64,000 nucleotides of DNA from Hyphomicrobium sp. CS1GBMeth3 (GCF_900117455.1 NZ_FPHO01000002.1:1054001-1118000), one strand, 5' to 3'; shown: positions 44,520-53,580, counted from the stretch's first letter. Translations and numbers: made by a program. Notes: generated by a model from the sequence alone, not told the origin.

Positions 44520-45266
44520 ATGGATGACATCCTTCTCTACGTCGCCATCGGCTTCGCGGCCCAGATGATCGACGGCGCCATAGGCATGGCCTACGGCATA
44601 ACGTCCTCTACGGTCCTCCTCAGCTTCGGCGTACCGCCCGCAACGGCGAGCGCGTGTGTGCACGCTGCCGAAACGTTTACGACAGGCGCCTCGGGCTTCG
44701 CCCATTGGAAGATCGGGAACGTTGACCGCAGGCTCATCTGGCGTATTGCCGTGCCTGGCATGATCGGCGGGGCACTTGGCGCCTGGCTGCTCTCGTCACT
44801 GCCTGGAGAGGCGCTGAGGCCTTTCGTGAGCGGCTATCTCCTACTGCTCGGCGTCTTCATTATCTGGAAGGCCCTGCACAAGCGGCGGACATTCGTTGAC
44901 GAGCCGCCCAACAATCTGACACCCCTGGGATTCGTTGGCGGCTTCATGGACGCGATCGGTGGCGGGGGATGGGGACCTATCGTCACCTCGACGCTGCTCG
45001 GTCAGGGCACCAAGCCGCGTTACGCGATCGGCTCGGTGAACCTCGCCGAATTTTTCGTCACACTCACCATTTCGGCGACGTTTATTCTCACGATCGGCCT
45101 CAGCCATTGGACGATCATCGCGGGCCTCGTAGCAGGCGGCGTCATAGCAGCGCCGTTCGCGGCGCTGGCGGCCAAGCACCTGCCCGACAGGCTGCTAATG
45201 ACCATGGTCGGCGGTGTGGTGGTCCTGTTGAGCCTGCGCACCATTATCAATGCCGTGTCAGGCTGA
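44520..45266 (+). CDS. TauE/SafE-type membrane permease
   Basis: A 248-residue protein with about eight helices and AAQMIDGAIGMAYGITSSTV, SACVHAAETFTTGASG, GFMDAIGGGGWGPIVTSTLL and GSVNLAEFFVTL, typical of the sulfite exporter TauE/SafE family. It follows cysN by 51 bases, so it probably moves sulfate or sulfite. TTGGCAG (44486) and CTGCCAA (44508) form a hairpin right before the ATG, and no clear ribosome site is seen. Confidence 0.87.
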   Translation: MDDILLYVAIGFAAQMIDGAIGMAYGITSSTVLLSFGVPPATASACVHAAETFTTGASGFAHWKIGNVDRRLIWRIAVPGMIGGALGAWLLSSLPGEALRPFVSGYLLLLGVFIIWKALHKRRTFVDEPPNNLTPLGFVGGFMDAIGGGGWGPIVTSTLLGQGTKPRYAIGSVNLAEFFVTLTISATFILTIGLSHWTIIAGLVAGGVIAAPFAALAAKHLPDRLLMTMVGGVVVLLSLRTIINAVSG

Positions 45267-45327
45267 AGCAGACGCGTCGTGTATAGAGCACTCCGGAAGA
45301 GGCAGTGTAACCCCTTCCAGATTATGA

Positions 45328-47046
45328 TCAGCTCACGAGGCTGATGTCGGCGTGGAACGTGTTGCCGCCGAGCGTCGGCTTCACGACGCCGGCGCGGATC
45401 ACGAAGTCGCCGAAGTGCTCGCCTTCGTTGCGCTCGTTGGCATAGCGCAGCAGCAGCGGCTCCAAGAGCTCGATGATGCGCGCCTTGCCGACGTCCTGCG
45501 CGTAAAGCTTATTCAACCGTGTGCCATCGAACGCTGCTCCGAGATACAGGTTGTAAAGGCCCGGCGCACGGCCGACGAAGCCGATCTCGGCGAGGTATGG
45601 TCGGCCGCAGCCGTTCGGGCAGCCGGTCATGCGGATCACGATGTCGTCGTTCCTAAGGCCCGCCTTGTCGAGCGACTCCTCAAGTGCGGTGATCAGCTCG
45701 GGCAGGAAGCGCTCGCTCTCAGCCAGCGCAAGGCCGCAGGTCGGCAATGCCACGCAGGAGATCGAGTTGCGGCGCAGGCCCGACGAGATGGCGATGTCGA
45801 TTCCGTGTTGCTTCAGGATCGTTTCGATCTTCGACTTCTGACGCGTGCCCACGTTGCAGACGATCAAGTTCTGGTTGCCGGTGAGCGAGAACGTGACGCC
45901 GCCGGAGTTGGCGATCTCGCGCAAGGCGGTGCGCAAGTGATGATCCGGCTTGTCGGCGATGCGGCCGTTCTCGATAAAGAGCCCGAGGTGCCATTTCTTG
46001 TCTGGGCCCTGATGCCAACCGAGCGGATCGCCCATGGATGTGAATTTGAAAGGTCGCGGCGCGCCGAGCTTATAGCCGAGCCGGCTCTCGACCTCGGCGC
46101 GGAACTTGTCGATGCCGACGCGCTCGATGGTGTACTTCAGGCGCGCGTTGGCGCGGTTCTCGCGGTTGCCCCAGTCGCGCTGCACGAGCATCACCTTCTC
46201 GGCCACGTCAACCGCCTGCTCGGGTGCGCAGAAGCCCAGGAGGTCGGCAGTGCGCGGGAAGGTTTTGGTGTCGCCGTGTGTCATGCCCATGCCGCCGCCG
46301 ACTGAGATGTTCCAGCCAGCGAGCGCGCCGTTCCCGTCGGCGATGGCGATGTAGCCGAGGTCGTGCGCCAAGACGTCACCATCATTCACCGGCGGCACGA
46401 CGATCACGGTCTTGAACTTGCGCGGCAGGTAGTGGCGACCATAGAGCGGTTCAGTGTCCGGTTCGGCCGGGCGCGTCTTGTCCTCCACCTTCTCACCGTC
46501 GAGCCAGATCTCATGGTAAGCGCTGGTCTTCGGTAGCAGGTGATCGCTCACCTTTCGCGCAAGGTCGGCGGAGGCGGCGTGCAGCGGCGAGAAAAACGGA
46601 TTGCCGGCGCAGATCACATTGCGGTTGACGTCGCCGCAGGCAGCGATGGTGTCAAGGCAGGCGCCGTGGATCGCCTGCATCGTGCGCCGCAGGTTCGACT
46701 TGATGACGCCGTGATACTGGAAGGTGGCGCGGGTCGTGAGCCGCAGCGTGCCGTTGGCGTAGGTGCCGGCGATGTCATCAAGCTTTAGCCATTGCTCGGG
46801 TGAGACGAGGCCGCCCGGCAGCCGCAGGCGGATCATGAAGCTGTAGGCTTTTTCCAGCTTCTTCTTCGCCCGCTCACCGCGCACGTCGCGGTGGTCCTGC
46901 ATGTAGGAGCCGTGGAACTTGATGAGCTGCGTATCGTCCTCGGAGATGGCTCCGGTCTCGACGTGCGAAAGGCCGTCGACGATGGTGCCGCGGAGATAGT
47001 GGCTCTCTTCCTTCAGGAACTCGTTGCGGGCGCGTTTGTCGGTCAT
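45328..47046 (-). CDS. cysI: sulfite reductase haemoprotein (beta) subunit
   Basis: Six-electron reduction of sulfite to sulfide with siroheme and [4Fe-4S]. The 572-residue product has the full CysI length and SHYLRGTIVDGL, TTRATFQYHGVIKSNLR, AICAG-like VICAGNPFFSPLH, and the cluster cysteines CVALPTCGLALAESE (C-x5-C) and RMTGCPNGCGRPYLAE (C-x3-C). It lies downstream of cysJ in one leftward unit. Its siroheme depends on CobA. Confidence 0.95.
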   Translation of the reverse strand: MTDKRARNEFLKEESHYLRGTIVDGLSHVETGAISEDDTQLIKFHGSYMQDHRDVRGERAKKKLEKAYSFMIRLRLPGGLVSPEQWLKLDDIAGTYANGTLRLTTRATFQYHGVIKSNLRRTMQAIHGACLDTIAACGDVNRNVICAGNPFFSPLHAASADLARKVSDHLLPKTSAYHEIWLDGEKVEDKTRPAEPDTEPLYGRHYLPRKFKTVIVVPPVNDGDVLAHDLGYIAIADGNGALAGWNISVGGGMGMTHGDTKTFPRTADLLGFCAPEQAVDVAEKVMLVQRDWGNRENRANARLKYTIERVGIDKFRAEVESRLGYKLGAPRPFKFTSMGDPLGWHQGPDKKWHLGLFIENGRIADKPDHHLRTALREIANSGGVTFSLTGNQNLIVCNVGTRQKSKIETILKQHGIDIAISSGLRRNSISCVALPTCGLALAESERFLPELITALEESLDKAGLRNDDIVIRMTGCPNGCGRPYLAEIGFVGRAPGLYNLYLGAAFDGTRLNKLYAQDVGKARIIELLEPLLLRYANERNEGEHFGDFVIRAGVVKPTLGGNTFHADISLVS

Positions 47047-47070
47047 GGTCGGTCGCCTTGTGTCTTTTTT

Positions 47071-47124
47071 CTCTCCCTGCTGCGCCGGGTGAGGAAAGGA
47101 CCGGGAGAGGGAGATTGCCCTCTC
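47071..47124. repeat. short palindromic repeat between cysJ and cysI
   Basis: CTCTCCC (47071) can pair with GGGAGAG (47103), and GAGAGGG-AGATTG-CCCTCTC (47105-47124) forms an alternative hairpin. The composition resembles the dispersed intergenic palindromes common in Hyphomicrobiales genomes. In the cysJI transcript it would be an intercistronic structure. Confidence 0.4.
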
Positions 47125-47164
47125 GCCTGACCCTCGTCCCGCGCGCGGGAGATAGACTTCGTCG

Positions 47165-48952
47165 TCAGTAAACGTCGCGTTGGTAACGGCCGGTCTTCGT
47201 GAGCTCCTTGAGCTTCACGCGGCCCGCCTCCTCGTCCCCCTTGGCGGTTTCGGCAAGGATCTTGACCAGCGTCGCATCGACGTCCTTGGCCATGCCCTTC
47301 TCGTCACCGCAGACGTAGACGTGCGCGCCCTCGTCGAGCCACTTCCGCAGCTCCTCACGGCGCTCCCACAGCCTTTGCTGGACGTAGATCTTCTCAGGCT
47401 GATCGCGTGAGAAGGCGACATCGATGCGCGTCAGCGCGCCGGAGGCGAGGTGGTCTTGCCATTCCAACTGGTAGAGGAAGTCGTTCGAGAAATTGCGCTC
47501 GCCGAAGAACAGCCAGCTCTTGCCGGCGGCGCCGGTCTCGACGCGCTCCTCGATGAAGCCGCGGTAGGGCGCAACGCCGGTGCCGGCGCCGATCATGATG
47601 ATCGGCCGGTTGGCATCGGCAGGCAGGCTGAAGTGGCGGTTCGGCTTCACGTAGATGCGCGCGGTGCCACCGACCTTGCAGCGATCGGCGAGATAGGTCG
47701 AGGTGACTCCGTTGCGCGAGCGCCCGTGGGACGACCAGCGCACGGCGCCGACGAGCAGATGCGCTTCACCCGGGTGTGCCTTGAGGCTCGAAGCGACGGA
47801 ATAGAGCCGGCCCGGCAGCGGGCGCAAAAGCTTCGCGAACTGGTCGGCCGTAAGGTTCTCCGGGAAGCTCTCGAACAAGTCGACGAGTTGTCGGTCGCTC
47901 GCAAAGCGCGCGAACTCGTCGCCTTCGAGCAGCTTGGCGATATCCGCGCGACCTGTCAGCTTGGCATAGCTGTCGACAGCCGGTCGCGACAGCGTGGTGA
48001 TATCGAAGCTCTTCACGAGCTTCTCTTTCAGCGCATCGTTGCCGGCGAGCCCGACAGCCTTGAGGATGTCCTCGGCTAGGTCCGGATCGTTCTCGGGATA
48101 GAGGCCGACGGCGTCGCCGGGCTTGTAGACGAAAGCCGGGTCGTCAAAGGCAAACTCGGCGTGCCAGGTCTCGCGCGTGGAGCCGGTGCCGTTCAGGTTG
48201 ATCAGCGCCGAGATCTCAGCTTCGAGCGGGTTCTCGGAGGTATAACGCGGCTCGTCGTCTTCGACCGCGGGCGCGCCCTTGAAGTCGACGTGCACGACGG
48301 TCGCCGCGGACGCGTCGGCAGGCGGCGCGAAGACCTCCAGCGCCTTGTCGGTCCAAGCGGCAGCGGCCTTCTGGAAATCGAGATCGAGATCCTGGCGGTC
48401 GGCAACGCGTGTTGCGCCCAGCGCCTCGAGACGGGCGTCGATCTGTTTGCCTGTCTGGCAGAAGTTGACGTAGGCCGTGTCACCGAGCGCAAGCACGGCG
48501 AAGCGCACGCCGTCGAAGCGCGGGGCGCCATCTGCCATCAGGGCAGCATGGAAATCGGCGGCGCGCTGCGGCGGGTCGCCCTCGCCCCAGGTCGAGATGT
48601 AGACGATCAGGTTCTTCGACTTGGTGATGGTAGCCAGATCGGCATCCGCCATATCGACGATCTTGGCATCGAAGCTCAGCTTGGCCGCGAGCTTCTTGGC
48701 CTTCATAGCCAGAGCCTCGGTGTTGCCGGACTCGCTACCATAGAGAATGGTCAGCGGCTGGCGCGGACGCGGCGCCTGCGCGACCGGCGCGATCGCGGCC
48801 CCACCCTGGGCCTGCGCAGCATCGAGGCCGGCCAGGAAGCCCGACAGCCAGCTACGCTGCAACGGCGTGGAGCGCTGAACGAGCTGGTTCAGCACATCGA
48901 TGTCCTCGGCCGTAAACGGCGCGTTCTTTGGCAGAAACGGCACTGCGGTCAC
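47165..48952 (-). CDS. cysJ: sulfite reductase flavoprotein (alpha) subunit
   Basis: FMN/FAD diflavin reductase passing NADPH electrons to CysI. About 595 residues: a flavodoxin domain (LTILYGSESGNTEALAMKAK, YISTWGEGDPPQ, LALGDTAYVNFC), a connecting FAD domain (LPGRLYSVASSLKAHP) and an NADPH domain (IMIGAGTGVAPYRGFIEER, FFGERNF, KTGRYQRDVY at the end). I place the start at the GTG 48952, six bases after GGAGGAG; an ATG at 48967 overlaps that ribosome site. It is first in the cysJ-cysI operon. Confidence 0.93.
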   Translation of the reverse strand: MTAVPFLPKNAPFTAEDIDVLNQLVQRSTPLQRSWLSGFLAGLDAAQAQGGAAIAPVAQAPRPRQPLTILYGSESGNTEALAMKAKKLAAKLSFDAKIVDMADADLATITKSKNLIVYISTWGEGDPPQRAADFHAALMADGAPRFDGVRFAVLALGDTAYVNFCQTGKQIDARLEALGATRVADRQDLDLDFQKAAAAWTDKALEVFAPPADASAATVVHVDFKGAPAVEDDEPRYTSENPLEAEISALINLNGTGSTRETWHAEFAFDDPAFVYKPGDAVGLYPENDPDLAEDILKAVGLAGNDALKEKLVKSFDITTLSRPAVDSYAKLTGRADIAKLLEGDEFARFASDRQLVDLFESFPENLTADQFAKLLRPLPGRLYSVASSLKAHPGEAHLLVGAVRWSSHGRSRNGVTSTYLADRCKVGGTARIYVKPNRHFSLPADANRPIIMIGAGTGVAPYRGFIEERVETGAAGKSWLFFGERNFSNDFLYQLEWQDHLASGALTRIDVAFSRDQPEKIYVQQRLWERREELRKWLDEGAHVYVCGDEKGMAKDVDATLVKILAETAKGDEEAGRVKLKELTKTGRYQRDVY

Positions 48953-49081
48953 CCCGCACTCCTCCATTACCCTCTGGGCTCCCCGGACGACCGTGCGGCC
49001 GGCGAGAGTCTCTCTTACCCCCAGGTAAAATGGGGTTTACGCCACCACGCGGAACCCCAGCGCCCGGCATACACCACAGGA

Positions 49082-49167
49082 GAATAATATTCCATTGCTT
49101 TAAGGTCGTAGTCGAGCAATTGCAACGCTATTCCCTGCGTGAACGGTATATTAGGATAATAATTCCA
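49082..49167. promoter_or_regulatory. paired palindromes upstream of cysJ (candidate cys operators)
   Basis: GAATAATATTCCA (49082-49094) and GGATAATAATTCCA (49154-49167) are two similar A/T-rich imperfect palindromes 73 bp apart in the otherwise GC-rich cysJ-pqqA intergenic region. On the other strand both read TGGAAT followed by A/T bases, like the cysH-side arms. The 500-base gap (48968-49468) also contains TTGACA at 49351 as a possible -35 for pqqA; no gene is credible in it. Confidence 0.45.
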
Positions 49168-49468
49168 CTTTGGGTTCTGATTGCCGCCATCGGCCGCAAA
49201 ACCCTGACGGAGACCGCTCAGGAGTTTACTGCGGAGCGTCATGAGGGTTCTGGTAACGCCTTCCTCGGCGCGTGTCACACGAACTCGTGACGCACTGTTA
49301 CTTCACTATCCGGGGGGCGCTATGGTTATGTCAGGACAAGGCGATCGCGCTTGACAAGCTCGGCTCGATCCGCAGACTGAGCCGTCCAATCAAGACTGCT
49401 CAGGGGGACCCTCGGCGGGGCGCTCCACAAGGAAAGCAGCTTGCCGAAGCTTTAGGAGGAATTTACCC

Positions 49469-49558
49469 ATGAAGACCTGGATCAAGCCCGCAGTTCGTGA
49501 GCAGGAAGTCGGCCTCGAGGTTACTTCGTACCTGCCGGCCGAGATCGACATCATCTAA
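49469..49558 (+). CDS. pqqA: PQQ precursor peptide
   Basis: A 29-residue peptide starting MKTWIKPAVREQEVGLEV and ending PAEIDII. Glu17 and Tyr21 (E-V-T-S-Y) are the pair that PqqE cross-links and that become the PQQ skeleton. AGGAGGA eight bases before the ATG is a strong ribosome site. It is the first gene of the pqqABCDE run and is separated from pqqB by 166 bases with hairpins, as expected for a peptide needed in excess. Confidence 0.97.
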   Translation: MKTWIKPAVREQEVGLEVTSYLPAEIDII

Positions 49559-49591
49559 TCGATCCGCTCGCAACGCGTTTGAGCAATTCTG

Positions 49592-49623
49592 GCGCGGCGG
49601 TCGAACATTTCGGCCGCCGTCGC
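49592..49623 (+). other. intercistronic hairpin between pqqA and pqqB
   Basis: CGGCGG (49595-49600) pairs with CCGCCG (49614-49619), extended by GCG/CGC with one bulge. Downstream, CGGCCTCCGGCC occurs twice (about 49630 and 49653), each able to form a small hairpin. No strong T run follows, so this is more likely attenuation or mRNA protection of the pqqA segment than full termination. Confidence 0.5.
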
Positions 49624-49724
49624 TGTTTGCGGCCTCCGGCCACCGTTTTCTACGGCCTCCGGCCATTATTACTGTCTGCGGTGCCGCTTTCGGCGAGGCC
49701 CGCCGCGTCAAAGCGAAATGAAAC

Positions 49725-50657
49725 ATGCTTATCAGGATCCTGGGGGCAGCTGCTGGCGGCGGCTTTCCTCAATGGAACTGTAGTTGCCGCAACTGTGCCG
49801 ATGTCAGAGCTGGAAAGCTGGGCTTCCGGGCCCGCACGCAGTGCTCGCTCGCGGTTTCCGCGAACGGGATCGACTGGGTGTTGCTGAACACGGCGCCTGA
49901 CCTGCGCCAGCAGATCAACGATACGCCCGAGCTCGGCGCCCGTGCGGACGGTGGTCTGCGCAACAGCCCGATCAAGGCGGCCGTGCTGACAGGCGGCGAC
50001 GTCGATTTCATCGCGGGGCTGCTCAACCTGCGCGAGCTGCAGCCGTTCACGGTCTATGGCTCGTCGCGGGTGCTGGCGACGCTGGCCGATAACTCCGTGT
50101 TCAACGTGCTCGATCCCTCCGTCGTGGAACGGCGCGAACTCAACCTCGGATCCGCGACCGCCATTCATGGTGCGGGGGGCGATACGGGCCTCGTCATCGA
50201 GGCGTTCGCGGTGCCCGGCAAGATCGCGCTCTACCTCGAGAGCGGGGCGGCGTCCGATAATTACGGCAGCCGAGAGGGTGATGCGATCGGCCTCAAAATC
50301 TCGGCGCCCGAGACCGGCAAGCACTTTTTCTACGTACCGGGCTGCGCGACCCTCGATGCCGAGCTCGCCGAGCGCCTCAAGGACGCGCCGCTCGTGTTCT
50401 TCGACGGCACACTCTATACCGACGACGAGATGATCCGGCAGGGCCTCATGAAAAAGACAGGCCAACGCATGGGACATATCTCGATCTCGGGGGCCGAGGG
50501 CTCGATCACGGCGTTCGAGCCGCTCAACGTGGCTCGAAAGATCTACGTGCACATCAACAACTCGAACCCGGTGCTCGACGACAACTCGCCCGAGCGCCGC
50601 GCGACGGAAGCCGCCGGCTGGGAGGTCGGCTATGACGGAATGGAGATCAGGGTATGA
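49725..50657 (+). CDS. pqqB: PQQ biosynthesis protein PqqB
   Basis: Metallo-beta-lactamase-like hydroxylase acting on the peptide-derived diamino acid in PQQ synthesis. The 310-residue product starts MLIRILGAAAGGGFPQWNC and has the C-x-C pair (NCSCRNC), SLAVSANG, TGGDVDFIAGLLNLRE, FFDGTLYTDDEM, MGHISISG and HINNSNPVL. It overlaps pqqC by four bases (ATGA). Confidence 0.96.
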   Translation: MLIRILGAAAGGGFPQWNCSCRNCADVRAGKLGFRARTQCSLAVSANGIDWVLLNTAPDLRQQINDTPELGARADGGLRNSPIKAAVLTGGDVDFIAGLLNLRELQPFTVYGSSRVLATLADNSVFNVLDPSVVERRELNLGSATAIHGAGGDTGLVIEAFAVPGKIALYLESGAASDNYGSREGDAIGLKISAPETGKHFFYVPGCATLDAELAERLKDAPLVFFDGTLYTDDEMIRQGLMKKTGQRMGHISISGAEGSITAFEPLNVARKIYVHINNSNPVLDDNSPERRATEAAGWEVGYDGMEIRV

Positions 50658-51421
50658 GCGAGCGCCGTACAACTGCTGATGCGGGCGCCCTTTGGAGCCC
50701 GGAGGAGTTCGAGGCCGCGATTCAGGCCGTGGGTGCAGAGCGCTATCATGACAAGCATCCGTTTCATAAGCTGCTGCACGGCGGCAAGCTCAACAAGGGC
50801 CAGGTCGCTGCGTGGGCGCTCAACCGCTACTGCTATCAATCCGCCGTGCCGCGCAAGGATGCTGCCCTTGTCAGCCGCGTTCTCGACCGGCAGTTGCGAC
50901 GCGACTGGACCCACCGCGTGTTAGAACACGACGGGCATGGCGACGACCCCGGCGGCATTGAGCGCTGGCTCGTTCTGACCGACGGCCTCGGTCTCGATCG
51001 CGACTACGTGCAGAGCATGGAGGGCGCGCTTCCGGCCACGCGCTTCGCTGTCGAAGCCTATGTTCGCTTCGTGCGGGAAGAACCGCTCGTCGTGGCCGTT
51101 GCCTCGTCGCTCACCGAGCTGTTCGCGCCCAAGATTCACAAGGAACGCATCGCGGGCATGCTCGAGAACTACGACTTCATCGACGACAAGGTGATGGCGT
51201 ACTTCAAGAAGCGTCTCGTGCAGGCGCCATTCGACGCCGACTATGCTTTGACCTACATTAAGACGCACGCCAAGACGCGGGCCGAGCAGGAGGCTTGCGT
51301 CGACGCCGTACGCTTCAAGTGCAACGTGCTTTGGGCTCAGCTCGACGCCCTGCACCATGCGTATGTGACGCCAGGGTGGATTCCGCCCGGCGCCTTCAAC
51401 CCGGAGACGCTCAATGGTTGA
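50654..51421 (+). CDS. pqqC: pyrroloquinoline-quinone synthase
   Basis: Cofactor-free oxidase carrying out the final ring closure and eight-electron oxidation to PQQ. The 255-residue all-helical product has YHDKHPFHKLLHGGKLNKG, WALNRYCYQSAVPRKDA, HRVLEHDGHG with the active-site histidine, SLTELFAP and KCNVLWAQLDALHHAYV. It overlaps pqqD by eight bases; unlike Methylobacterium, where C and D are fused, they are separate here. Confidence 0.97.
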   Translation: MSERRTTADAGALWSPEEFEAAIQAVGAERYHDKHPFHKLLHGGKLNKGQVAAWALNRYCYQSAVPRKDAALVSRVLDRQLRRDWTHRVLEHDGHGDDPGGIERWLVLTDGLGLDRDYVQSMEGALPATRFAVEAYVRFVREEPLVVAVASSLTELFAPKIHKERIAGMLENYDFIDDKVMAYFKKRLVQAPFDADYALTYIKTHAKTRAEQEACVDAVRFKCNVLWAQLDALHHAYVTPGWIPPGAFNPETLNG

Positions 51422-51740
51422 GACGTCCGAGCCCCGCAGCGCGCCCACCCGGTTGATCGTCACCGGGGAAACAGTGCTTGCGCTGCCCAAACACATCAAG
51501 CTTCGGCACGACCCGGGGCGCGGCCGCTGGATCATTCTGGCGCCGGAGCGCGTGTTCAATCCCGACGAAACGGCGGTTGAAGTGCTCAAGCTCCTGGACG
51601 GACAACGTTCCGTGAACGCGATCGCGGAAACCTTGTCTCAAGAATACCAGGCCCCACTTGAAGTTGTAACAAACGACATTCTGGCCATGCTCCAGGACCT
51701 TGCCGACAAGGGCGTCCTGATGAAGGCCAAGACAGGATAG
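51414..51740 (+). CDS. pqqD: PQQ biosynthesis peptide chaperone
   Basis: RiPP recognition element that binds PqqA and presents it to PqqE. The 108-residue product has PKHIKLRHDPGRGRWIILAPERV, PDETAVEVLKLLDG and LQDLADKGVL. About 20 residues precede the conserved core. Its ATG overlaps the pqqC stop. Confidence 0.95.
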   Translation: MVETSEPRSAPTRLIVTGETVLALPKHIKLRHDPGRGRWIILAPERVFNPDETAVEVLKLLDGQRSVNAIAETLSQEYQAPLEVVTNDILAMLQDLADKGVLMKAKTG

Positions 51741-51748
51741 GAGCGACT

Positions 51749-52972
51749 ATGAACGAGATCGCACCGACCCACGTCACCGAATCCGCCATGCCGATGTGCG
51801 CGCGGTCGCCGGACGGTGCGCCGGCGGCTGATCCGGGCCCCGATCCCGCGCTCTGCGCGCGGGCGCCGATCGGCATGCTCTGCGAGCTCACGCACCGTTG
51901 CCCGCTGCAGTGCCCCTACTGCTCGAACCCGGTGGAGCTCGAGCGCGTCAACACCGAGCTTACGACGGCCGAGTGGCAGGACGTCATGCGGCAGGCGGCA
52001 CAGCTCGGCGTGCTGCAGATCCATCTTTCGGGCGGCGAGCCGACGGCGCGCAAGGATCTCGAGGAGATCGTCAAGGTGGCGGCTGAGGTTGGCCTCTATA
52101 CCAACCTCATCACCGCGGGCGTGACACTGACGCGTGAGCGATTGGCCAAGCTCGCTGAAGTAGGGCTCGACCATGTGCAGCTTTCCATTCAGGACGTCGA
52201 TCCGGAGAACGCGGATCGCATCGCCGCCTACAAGGGCGGCATGGCGAAGAAGATCCAGGTCGCGAGTTGGGTGAAAGAGCTGGGGCTGCCGCTCACCATC
52301 AACGCGCCGATCCATCGCCAGAACATTCACAACGTCGGACGCACCATCGACTTCGCCGTCGAGGTCGGCGCCGGGCGCGTGGAGATCGCGCACGTGCAGT
52401 ACTACGCCTGGGCGCTCGTCAACCGCGCGTCGCTGATGCCGACCAAGGAAGCGTTCCTTACGGCAGCCAAGCAGGTCGAAGAGGCACGCGAGAAATACAA
52501 AGGCATCATCGTCATCGACGCCATCGTGCCGGACTACTACGCCAAGTTCCCGAAACCCTGCATGGGAGGCTGGGCGCGCGGCATCGTCAACGTCACGCCG
52601 TCGGGGCGCGTGCTGCCCTGCCATGCGGCTGAATCGATCAAGACGCTCAAGTTCGACAACATCAAGGACCGCCCGCTTGCGGACATCTGGCTCAACGGCG
52701 AGGCCTTCAACGCTTACCGCGGCACGGGCTGGATGAAAGAGCCCTGCCGGAGCTGTCCGCGCAAGGAGATCGACTACGGCGGATGCCGCTGCCAAGCGTT
52801 CGCGTTGACGGGAGACGCCGCGAATACGGACCCGGCCTGCTCGCTCTCTCCGCTGCATGCGCAGTGGCAGGCGGTCGCCGAGGTGGAAAGCCACAATCCT
52901 AACGCACCGGAGTTCATTTACCGGCGCGTGGGCGGTGCAGCAAAAAAACCTGAGACTCACAACGTATCTTGA
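51749..52972 (+). CDS. pqqE: PQQ radical SAM enzyme PqqE
   Basis: Radical SAM enzyme making the Glu-Tyr carbon-carbon bond in PqqA. The 407-residue product carries CELTHRCPLQCPYC with the CX3CX2C cluster, IHLSGGEPTARKDLEE, QLSIQDVDPENADRIA and the C-terminal SPASM cysteines (PCHAAE, PCRSCPRKEIDYGGCRCQAF). About 40 residues precede the core. GGAGCG before the ATG is the ribosome site. No pqqF protease gene follows. Confidence 0.97.
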   Translation: MNEIAPTHVTESAMPMCARSPDGAPAADPGPDPALCARAPIGMLCELTHRCPLQCPYCSNPVELERVNTELTTAEWQDVMRQAAQLGVLQIHLSGGEPTARKDLEEIVKVAAEVGLYTNLITAGVTLTRERLAKLAEVGLDHVQLSIQDVDPENADRIAAYKGGMAKKIQVASWVKELGLPLTINAPIHRQNIHNVGRTIDFAVEVGAGRVEIAHVQYYAWALVNRASLMPTKEAFLTAAKQVEEAREKYKGIIVIDAIVPDYYAKFPKPCMGGWARGIVNVTPSGRVLPCHAAESIKTLKFDNIKDRPLADIWLNGEAFNAYRGTGWMKEPCRSCPRKEIDYGGCRCQAFALTGDAANTDPACSLSPLHAQWQAVAEVESHNPNAPEFIYRRVGGAAKKPETHNVS

Positions 52973-53144
52973 GCGGAACCGAACGCTCCAGTACAGGTTG
53001 CTGTGCAGGCGGTTGGCGGGCTTGGGTGCGGCATCGTGTTCACCCCGAGTTCAGGCAAAACTTGCCAGTATGCGATGGGTGCCAGGAGGTTCGGGAGACC
53101 GACTGGCGAGCCCAGACTGGAAAAGGATTCGGAGGAATCGGAAG

Positions 53145-53519
53145 ATGCTCAAGTGGGTTGTGGCGGCCGCCGCTGTGTTGGCCGTGCCCTTTAGCGCGTC
53201 GGCACAAGACGCCGAGGCTGGCAAGGCGGTATTCAAGAAGTGCGCAGCGTGTCACCAGATCGGACCGGATGCGAAGAACGGTCTCGGGCCGTCGCTTCAG
53301 TGCGTTGCGGGCCAAAAAGCCGGCCATCTGGAGGATTTCAACTACTCGAAGGCTGTCAAAGAGTCCGACATCACGTGGGATGACGAGCACCTCCTCAAAT
53401 GGTTCGAGAAGGACGATGCGGTCATCAAGGGCAACAAGATGATCTTCCCGGCCGGCATCAAGAACGAGGAAGACAGGGCCAACCTGCTCGCCTACATCAA
53501 ATCCGAGTGCAAGCAGTAA
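53145..53519 (+). CDS. class I cytochrome c (c2 / cH-like) downstream of pqqE
   Basis: A 124-residue periplasmic protein: signal peptide KWVVAAAAVLAVPFSASAQ, haem site KKCAACHQIGPDAKNGLGPSL and the methionine ligand in GNKMIFPAGIK, ending LLAYIKSECKQ. It matches cytochrome c2-type carriers; in methylotrophs cytochrome cH takes electrons from the methanol dehydrogenase cytochrome. CGGAGGA precedes the ATG. Position after pqqE suits a role in PQQ-dependent methanol oxidation, but the exact partner is inferred. A strong terminator follows. Confidence 0.88.
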   Translation: MLKWVVAAAAVLAVPFSASAQDAEAGKAVFKKCAACHQIGPDAKNGLGPSLQCVAGQKAGHLEDFNYSKAVKESDITWDDEHLLKWFEKDDAVIKGNKMIFPAGIKNEEDRANLLAYIKSECKQ

Positions 53520-53543
53520 GCTCTGCGCGCATCTCAAATTTCC

Positions 53544-53580
53544 GACGCCGCGGACCTCCCATCCGCGGCGTCTTTCATTT
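53544..53580 (+). terminator. rho-independent terminator after the cytochrome c gene
   Basis: GACGCCGCGGA (53544-53554) pairs perfectly with TCCGCGGCGTC (53562-53572) around CCTCCCA and is followed by TTTCATTT. It ends the rightward pqq/cytochrome unit and touches the 3' end of the leftward folK gene. Confidence 0.88.

Noticed and set aside
42996..44705. 569-residue open frame antisense to cysN
   Set aside because: It is a mirror of the GC-rich cysN gene; composition is arginine/aspartate/valine-rich without any family motif, while cysN has all GTPase motifs.
45267..45327. Terminator between the TauE-type gene and cysI
   Set aside because: GGAAGAGG and CCCCTTCC can pair imperfectly, but there is no T run on either side.
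49015..49278. 87-residue - strand frame upstream of cysJ
   Set aside because: Lies in the A/T-rich promoter region with operator-like palindromes; no ribosome site and no family seen. The tyrosine/tryptophan-rich product is odd, so a conservation test would settle it.
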